A stretch of DNA of 9,416 nt from Paracoccaceae bacterium (lineage in GTDB: Bacteria; Pseudomonadota; Alphaproteobacteria; Rhodobacterales; Rhodobacteraceae). The notes under the pieces are model-generated. The model saw only the letters and a list, made by a program, of their open reading frames with translations. It made no database searches and had not been told where the DNA came from. A program made the position numbers and the translations under genes. Positions 5,557-9,416 of this stretch are shown in pieces (positions within the stretch are counted from its first letter, which is position 1; each line of letters begins with the position of its first letter). Location of the stretch: positions 1 to 9,416 of the forward strand of contig SKMI01000118.1 of assembly GCA_007121115.1 (NCBI GenBank). The letters run 5' to 3'.

Positions 5557-6654
5557 ATGAGTGCAGACCTGACCACCGCCATCGGCGTTCTGCCCGACAG
5601 CGCGCTGCGCCGGATGATCGACGCGGGCGCATTGCGCGCTGATGCCCCCGTCGCCGAGGATCAGGTACAGCCCGCGAGCCTCGATCTGCGGCTTGGGGCG
5701 GTGGCGTATCGGGTCCGCGCCTCGTTCCTGGCCGGGCGGGAGCGGCGCGTCGCCGACCGTCTGGCCGAATTCGAGATGCATCGCATCGACCTGACGGACG
5801 GCGTGGTGCTGGAAAAGGGCTGCGTCTATGTGGTGCCGCTGATGGAATCGCTGGCGCTCCCCGCCGACGTCTCGGCGGTGGCCAACGCCAAGAGTTCCAC
5901 CGGGCGACTGGACCTGCTGACGCGGGTGATCACCGATGGCGGGATCGAGTTCGACCGCGTGCCCGCGGGCTATGACGGCCCGCTCTATGCCGAGATCTGC
6001 CCGCGCTCGTTTTCGGTGCTGGTGCGCCCCGGCATGCGGTTGAACCAGATCCGGTTCCGGCGGGGCCACGCGGTGCTGGACGATGCCACGCTGGCGGCGC
6101 TGCATGACAGCGCCGGGCTGGTGGACGGCACGCCGCTGATTTCCGACGGGCTGGGGTTTTCGGTTGATCTGGAGCCGGGGCGCGACGGGATCGTCGGCTA
6201 CCGCGCCCGCCCGCATACCGGGGTGATCGATCTGGACCGGATCGGCGCCTATGACCCGGCCGAGTTCTGGGACCGGCTTAGCGCCGACCGCGGGCGGCTG
6301 ATCCTGGACCCCGGCGCTTTCTACATCCTGGTCAGCCGCGAGGCGGTGCACATCCCCCCCGACCACGCCGCCGAAATGGCGCCCTATCTGGCCATGGTGG
6401 GCGAGTTCCGGGTCCATTACGCGGGCTTCTTCGATCCCGGCTTCGGCCATGCGGCGGTGGGCGGCGCGGGCGCACGCGGCGTGCTGGAGGTGCGCTGCCA
6501 CGAGGCGCCCTTTGCGCTGGAACACGGGCAGGTCGTGGGGCGGTTGGTCTATGAACGCATGGCCGCGGTGCCGGAGCGGCTTTATGGTGCGGGCATCGCC
6601 TCGAGCTACCAGGGTCAGGGGCTCAAGCTGTCCAAGCACTTCCGGCAGGGTTGA
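5557..6654 (+). CDS. dcd: 2'-Deoxycytidine 5'-triphosphate deaminase, long two-domain form
   Basis: This enzyme deaminates dCTP to dUTP, the route to dUMP and hence dTMP. The 365 residues are about twice the length of E. coli Dcd (about 190) and contain two dUTPase-like halves. The N-terminal half has QPASLDLRLG (38-47), the dCTP-deaminase signature KSSTGR (112-117) and the catalytic-type glutamate in PLYAEICPRSF (Glu146), so it looks active. The C-terminal half (about 225-365) has DPGAFYILVSRE, GVLEVRCHE and a YQGQG motif at 351-355, but no SSxGR, so it may be structural. This long form is known in alphaproteobacteria. The ATG at 5557 is used because GGGGA precedes it and homology starts here; an in-frame ATG at 5467 adds unrelated residues. 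It is convergent with the vanZ-like gene, with 12 bases between stops. Confidence 0.92.
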   Translation: MSADLTTAIGVLPDSALRRMIDAGALRADAPVAEDQVQPASLDLRLGAVAYRVRASFLAGRERRVADRLAEFEMHRIDLTDGVVLEKGCVYVVPLMESLALPADVSAVANAKSSTGRLDLLTRVITDGGIEFDRVPAGYDGPLYAEICPRSFSVLVRPGMRLNQIRFRRGHAVLDDATLAALHDSAGLVDGTPLISDGLGFSVDLEPGRDGIVGYRARPHTGVIDLDRIGAYDPAEFWDRLSADRGRLILDPGAFYILVSREAVHIPPDHAAEMAPYLAMVGEFRVHYAGFFDPGFGHAAVGGAGARGVLEVRCHEAPFALEHGQVVGRLVYERMAAVPERLYGAGIASSYQGQGLKLSKHFRQG

Positions 6655-6666
6655 GTCCGCGCGCCC

Positions 6667-7044
6667 TCAGCGCCCCAGCCAGCGGCGGAAGGGTCGGTTC
6701 AGCACCCAGGCCACGGCGGCGCCGAACAAGGCACCCAAGGTGTTCGCCACGATATCGCCCAGCGACCGCGTGCGCCCGAAATAGGGCTGCGCCAGTTCGA
6801 TGAAGATGCCGATGAGCACGGCGGCCACCACAAGGGCCAGCGCCCGGCGCGGGTTCAGCAGCGACAGGGGCAGCACGAAGACCGCAAATGCTGCGAAGTG
6901 ATGCAACTTGTCGCTGCCCGGCACATCGAAGTTCATCTTGTGTGGCGGGGTCAGCGTGCTGATCAGGATCCCCAACAGAATCAAGACGGTCAGGACCTTT
7001 GCGGCGCGTTCCAGCGCGTGCCAGTTCACCGCTTTTCCGTTCAT
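6667..7044 (-). CDS. VanZ-like integral membrane protein
   Basis: The 125 residues contain about four membrane helices (near 16-32, 46-63, 67-84 and 101-116) and the conserved polar motifs of the VanZ-like family: SDKLHHFAAFAVF (44-56), a glutamate and glutamine in FIELAQPYFGRTRS (81-94), and DIVANTLGALFG (97-108). VanZ itself raises teicoplanin resistance in enterococci, but family members in Gram-negative bacteria have no established role, and resistance should not be inferred here. The ATG at 7042-7044 is preferred because GCAGGG lies upstream; a GTG at 7075-7077 would add 11 residues with no ribosome binding site. It lies 97 bases downstream of the sigma factor gene on the same strand, so it may be co-transcribed with it. 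Confidence 0.88.
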   Translation of the reverse strand: MNGKAVNWHALERAAKVLTVLILLGILISTLTPPHKMNFDVPGSDKLHHFAAFAVFVLPLSLLNPRRALALVVAAVLIGIFIELAQPYFGRTRSLGDIVANTLGALFGAAVAWVLNRPFRRWLGR

Positions 7045-7093
7045 GCCGACGACCCTGCCCAATCCGGTCTGCGCCACCCGCGCGACCGGCTAT

Positions 7094-7125
7094 TGACCCG
7101 GTATCTGGCACCAAGGCCCGGGTCA
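7094..7125. repeat. Perfect 8-base inverted repeat between the sigma factor and vanZ-like genes
   Basis: TGACCCGG (7094-7101) is exactly complementary to CCGGGTCA (7118-7125), with a 16-base loop, 17 bases after the sigma factor stop. On the minus strand it is not followed by a T-run. It could be an mRNA-stabilising hairpin or partial attenuator that sets the ratio of sigma factor to VanZ-like protein, or a protein-binding palindrome for an internal vanZ promoter. Confidence 0.45.
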
Positions 7126-7141
7126 TGCAAGGAAAAGGCAG

Positions 7142-7996
7142 TCAGCCGAGTGCAGGGTCGGCGCTTTCGCGCTTCATGTGCGTGCGGATGCGGCCAAGCG
7201 CGCGCTCTTCAAGCTGGCGCACGCGCTCCTTGGAAATCCCCATCTCGTCGCCCAACTCGTTGAGCGTGGCGGGTTCGTCCACCAGATGCCGCCGCGCCAC
7301 GATCAGTCGCTCGCGCTCGGGCAGCGCGCGCACGGCATCGTGCAGCAGGCTGCGGCGGTGGCGGTTCTCCATGGCGTCCAGCACGCGGGCTTCGGTGGGG
7401 GCCGCGTCATCGGCCAGCGTGTCCACCCATTCGCGCGCGTCCTCATCCCCCGATTGCGGGGTATTGAGCGACAGGTCCGGGCCGGACATGCGGCCCAGCA
7501 TGATCTCCACCTGTTCGACCGGCACGTCCAGTTCGCGGGCCACGGTGGCGCTGACGGCCTCGCGCCGGGCGGGGTCATCCTGTGCCTCGGCCTGCAACCG
7601 GCGAAGATGGAAGAACAGTTTCTTCTGCGCCGCGTTGGTCCCGGTGCGCACCAGCGACCAGTTGCGCATCACGTATTCCTGCATCGACGCCCGGATCCAC
7701 CAGGTCGCATAGGTCGAAAATCGCGCGCCGTTTTCGGGGTCGAATTTTTCCGCCGCGCGCATCAGGCCCAGGTTGCCCTGCTGGATCAGGTCGTCGAACG
7801 GCACCGCATAGCGCCGGAACCGCCCGGCGATGGAAATCGCAAGCCGCGTATAGGCCTCGATCAACTGGTGCAGCGCGGCCTCGTCGCGGTGGTCACGCCA
7901 GGCGATGGCGAGCGCATATTCGGTTTCCGCGTCCAGCATCGCCTGCCCCATAGACGTCCGGATGAAGCGGCTGATGTGGGGATCATGGCGGGACAT
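7142..7996 (-). CDS. rpoH: Sigma-32 family RNA polymerase sigma factor, RpoHII-like
   Basis: This 284-residue protein directs RNA polymerase to heat-shock or oxidative-stress promoters. Region 2 is complete: core-binding DDLIQQGNLGLMRAAEKFDP (68-87), then -10 recognition in RFSTYATWWIRASMQEYVMR (92-111). The RpoH box, specific to sigma-32, is present as AQKKLFFHLRR (123-133). Region 4 carries ALPERERLIVARRHL (224-238) and the -35 recognition helix NELGDEMGISKERVRQLEERAL (246-267). There is no region 1.1. The N-terminus (SRFIRTSMGQAMLDAETEYALAIAW) reminds me more of Rhodobacter RpoHII, which responds to singlet oxygen, than of RpoHI; paralog assignment is from memory. The start has AAAGAGG five bases upstream (8002-8008). 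It is divergent from the MarR-type gene, which is a plausible controller. Confidence 0.92.
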   Translation of the reverse strand: MSRHDPHISRFIRTSMGQAMLDAETEYALAIAWRDHRDEAALHQLIEAYTRLAISIAGRFRRYAVPFDDLIQQGNLGLMRAAEKFDPENGARFSTYATWWIRASMQEYVMRNWSLVRTGTNAAQKKLFFHLRRLQAEAQDDPARREAVSATVARELDVPVEQVEIMLGRMSGPDLSLNTPQSGDEDAREWVDTLADDAAPTEARVLDAMENRHRRSLLHDAVRALPERERLIVARRHLVDEPATLNELGDEMGISKERVRQLEERALGRIRTHMKRESADPALG

Positions 7997-8095
7997 GGGG
8001 GCCTCTTTGGTTTCGATCCGAAACTAACTGTTATCGACTCGCTATTATATTCCGCCTGCCTTGTCAATCATCGCGTGGCGGCTTACCTCCCTTCC
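7997..8095. promoter_or_regulatory. Shared divergent promoter region of the sigma factor and MarR-type genes
   Basis: This 99-base gap must hold the promoters of both genes. On the minus strand there is a perfect TTGACA (8062-8067) and a perfect TATAAT (8044-8049), but only 12 bases apart, so they cannot serve as one standard sigma-70 promoter. On the plus strand TATTAT (8043-8048) overlaps the same AT-rich core, and TTGTCA (8061-8066) with TACCTC (8084-8089) at 17 bases would start transcription almost at the MarR ATG. Which pair is used cannot be decided from sequence. Confidence 0.45.
8007..8027. promoter_or_regulatory. Palindrome, candidate operator for the divergent MarR-type regulator
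   Basis: GTTTCG-ATC-CGAAAC (8010-8024) is a perfect 6+3+6 inverted repeat. It extends with TT/AA on the outside (8007-8008 and 8026-8027) after one mismatched pair. The length (about 21 bases) and position between divergent genes fit a site for a dimeric winged-helix repressor. It overlaps the edge of the sigma factor ribosome binding site and lies just upstream of the AT-rich core, so a bound protein could block both genes. As RNA it could also form a small hairpin in the sigma factor leader. Confidence 0.5.
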
Positions 8096-8677
8096 ATGAA
8101 ACCGGAGCCTTCACCCACCACTGACGAAGACTGCGCGGATCTCATCGTGCATCTGGCCCGGCTGGCGCACAGTGGCCCGGGGGCGGCGCAACTGAGCGCC
8201 GCGCAATGGACGGCCCTGCGCTATTTCGCACGCGCCAACCGGTTCTCGCGCACCCCTTCGGCGTTTTCCGAATTTCACGCGACCACGCGCGGGACCGCCT
8301 CGCAAACGGTCAAGTCGCTGGTTTCCATGGGGTTTCTGGAACGGCGCAGCAACGAAGCTGACGGCCGCAGCGCGCTGATCGAGGTGACCGATGCCGGTCA
8401 CGCCATGCTGGCGCAGGACCCGCTCGCCGATCTGCGCCGCGCGCTCGCGGAACAGCCCGCCGAGGTCCGCGCCGCGCTTATGAAGCATCTGCGCGCGGCG
8501 ACCGAGACGCTGGCCGAGCAGCGCAGCGCGCGCACCTTCGGGCGCTGCGATGAATGCAGCCACTGCGCCCCGCGCGACACCGGCGCCTATTGCCACTGCA
8601 CCCAGGCGATGCTGCGGGCCGAGGAAATGGGCGCGCTCTGCATCGACTTTACTCCGAAACTGCGCTCGACGGGCTGA
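8096..8677 (+). CDS. MarR-type winged-helix regulator with a cysteine-rich C-terminal tail
   Basis: This 193-residue protein has a MarR-like core at about residues 13-140: helix LSAAQWTALRYFARA (33-47), HTH around SAFSEFHATTRGTASQTVKSLVSMGFLERRS (55-85) and a wing with DGRSALIEVTDAG (89-101). After a helix (112-142) comes an unusual tail: Cys151, 154, 157, 166, 168 and 182, with His156, in the pattern CxxCxxC-x8-CxC-x13-C. This is suited to zinc, iron-sulfur or redox chemistry. Typical MarR proteins (about 140-150 residues) lack it, though I recall similar cysteine tails on some uncharacterised relatives. The ATG at 8096 has no Shine-Dalgarno; an in-frame GTG at 8075 has none either. It is divergent from the RpoHII-like gene, its most likely target. 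Which ligand it senses is not known. Confidence 0.88.
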   Translation: MKPEPSPTTDEDCADLIVHLARLAHSGPGAAQLSAAQWTALRYFARANRFSRTPSAFSEFHATTRGTASQTVKSLVSMGFLERRSNEADGRSALIEVTDAGHAMLAQDPLADLRRALAEQPAEVRAALMKHLRAATETLAEQRSARTFGRCDECSHCAPRDTGAYCHCTQAMLRAEEMGALCIDFTPKLRSTG

Positions 8678-8694
8678 ACGCCCTGCGCGCAACC

Positions 8695-8722
8695 GAAAAC
8701 CGCCCCGGCATTGCCGGGGCGG
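8695..8722 (-). terminator. Intrinsic terminator of the ribonucleotide reductase gene
   Basis: A perfect 10-base stem, CCGCCCCGGC (8700-8709) with GCCGGGGCGG (8713-8722) and a 3-base loop, is followed on the minus strand by TTTT (8696-8699). It lies 27 bases after the nrdJ stop. Read on the plus strand the stem has no T-run after it, so it would stop marR transcription less efficiently; the two genes converge here. Confidence 0.85.
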
Positions 8723-8749
8723 CTCTGCGCTGGATGCCCTGCCTCGGGC

Positions 8750-9416
8750 TCAGCTACACCCGCTTGTTGCGCCGCAGGTGTTGCATTTCATGCAGGTGCC
8801 GTTGCGGACCAGCGTGTAGTTGCCGCATTCGCCGCAGGGGTCGCCCTCGTAGCCCTGCATCCGCGCCTTGGTGCGGGCGTCCAGGGTGGCCACGGTCAGG
8901 GTCTCGGTCTCGGCCGCCTGCAGCGCGACCGCTGACGTGCCGTCGGTGGCGAAACCCGTCACCGCCTGCCCGCCCTGCAGCACGGTCAGTTCCTGCGGCA
9001 ACCGCTTGCGCAGGTAGCCGGTGGAGCTGATCTGCCGCAGCACCTCGAGCGAGCGGTTGGCGGCATCCTCGGTCGGCTGGGACACGTTGCGCTGGCCTTC
9101 CTTCTCGCCCGCGCCCAGATCGTCAAACGCCGTGCCCGCGGGCTTCACATGCGCAAGATCGGTGCGGTCCAGGTAGCTGACCGCCAGTTCGCGGAAGATG
9201 TAGTCCAGGATCGAGGTCGCGTTCTTGATGCTGTCGTTGCCCTGCACCATTCCCGCCGGTTCGAACCGGGTGAAGGTGAAGGCGTCCACGAACTCCTCCA
9301 GCGGCACGCCGTATTGCAGGCCCACGGACACGGCGATGGCGAAGTTGTTCATCATCGCCCGGAAGCCCGCGCCTTCCTTGTGCATGTCGATGAAGATCTC
9401 GCCCAGCTTGCCGTCG
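8750..9416 (-). CDS. nrdJ: Vitamin B12-dependent (class II) ribonucleotide reductase, C-terminal part
   Basis: Class II reductases make deoxyribonucleotides using adenosylcobalamin, with no need for oxygen. Only the last 221 residues are inside the window; the frame runs through the right edge, where DGKLGEIFID precedes MHKEGAGFRAMMNNFAIAVS. The block LQYGVPLEEFVDAFTFTRFEPAG followed by NDSIKNATSILDYIFRELAVSYLDR is highly conserved in the large alphaproteobacterial NrdJ (about 1200 residues). The tail ends with a cysteine cluster, CGECG-(x9)-CMKCNTCGATSGC, which in this family is the redox-active or metal-binding C-terminus that re-reduces the active site. An internal ATG at 9383-9385 is not the start. 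No NrdR box can be judged because the 5' end is missing. It ends at the terminator at 8695-8722. Confidence 0.95.
   Translation of the reverse strand, partial: DGKLGEIFIDMHKEGAGFRAMMNNFAIAVSVGLQYGVPLEEFVDAFTFTRFEPAGMVQGNDSIKNATSILDYIFRELAVSYLDRTDLAHVKPAGTAFDDLGAGEKEGQRNVSQPTEDAANRSLEVLRQISSTGYLRKRLPQELTVLQGGQAVTGFATDGTSAVALQAAETETLTVATLDARTKARMQGYEGDPCGECGNYTLVRNGTCMKCNTCGATSGCS

Noticed and set aside
5434..6639. A 401-codon open frame antisense to dcd
   Set aside because: Low-complexity His/Arg/Ala/Gln composition and an intact dCTP deaminase on the other strand.
6667..7044. Glycopeptide resistance inferred from the VanZ-like gene
   Set aside because: There is no vanHAX or vanRS context, and the family is widespread in Gram-negative bacteria with unrelated or unknown roles.
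8039..8073. An RpoE/ECF-type promoter (TGAT...TAA or GGAAC-like) before the sigma factor gene
   Set aside because: TGATTG and TAATAG, or GGAAT and AGTT, can be found, but the sequences and spacings do not fit known consensus sites closely enough.
7178..8095. The MarR frame remains open upstream for about 300 codons, which could suggest a much larger fusion protein
   Set aside because: That stretch is antisense to the intact sigma factor gene and shows no domain; the MarR family homology starts after 8096.
8713..8722. The 8700-8722 stem as a terminator for the MarR-type gene
   Set aside because: On the plus strand the stem is followed by CTCTGCGC with no T-run; the signal clearly points to the minus-strand gene.

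Overview
The window is GC-rich (about two thirds G+C by eye) and has the gene content and synteny of an alphaproteobacterium of the Rhodobacteraceae/Roseobacter type. The clues are the rpmF-plsX-fabH-ihfA-merR block, the long two-domain form of dCTP deaminase, an RpoHII-like sigma-32 factor, a B12-dependent class II ribonucleotide reductase and a divergent alphaproteobacterial-style FliP. It looks chromosomal; I see no insertion sequence, integrase, phage gene or CRISPR array.

Layout. (1) 1-679 +: 3' part of the flagellar export gate gene fliP, cut by the window edge. (2) 764-946 and 1089-1385, both -: a 60-residue two-helix membrane protein and a 98-residue putative lipoprotein, both of unknown function. 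(3) 1386-1666: a 281-base gap with a candidate promoter and a long, potentially structured leader for the next operon. (4) 1667-5270 +: rpmF (L32), plsX, fabH, ihfA and a MerR-type regulator with a long acidic tail. These are tightly packed or overlapping, except for 132 bases before ihfA, where a second promoter is likely. (5) 5356-5432 +: tRNA-Pro(GGG). (6) 5557-6654 +: dCTP deaminase. (7) 6667-7044 and 7142-7996, both -: a VanZ-like membrane protein and an RpoHII-like sigma factor. (8) 8096-8677 +: a MarR-type regulator with a cysteine-rich tail, divergent from the sigma factor. (9) 8750-9416 -: 3' end of the B12-dependent ribonucleotide reductase gene nrdJ, with a clear intrinsic terminator at 8695-8722.

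How the genes fit together. PlsX and FabH are consecutive players in phospholipid and fatty-acid initiation, here co-transcribed with ribosomal protein L32, as in many proteobacteria. IhfA and the MerR protein are chromatin and regulatory functions hitch-hiking downstream. The dCTP deaminase and NrdJ both feed dNTP supply but are not in one operon.

The most interesting part is 7142-8677. A stress-type sigma factor and a MarR-fold protein carrying a CxxCxxC...CxC...C tail are divergently transcribed across a 99-base region. That region holds a near-perfect palindrome next to the sigma factor's ribosome binding site. The layout suggests, but does not prove, a metal- or redox-sensing repressor controlling a heat-shock/oxidative-stress sigma factor. 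A second point of interest is the rpmF leader, where one segment can pair either with an upstream partner or with the ribosome binding site region.
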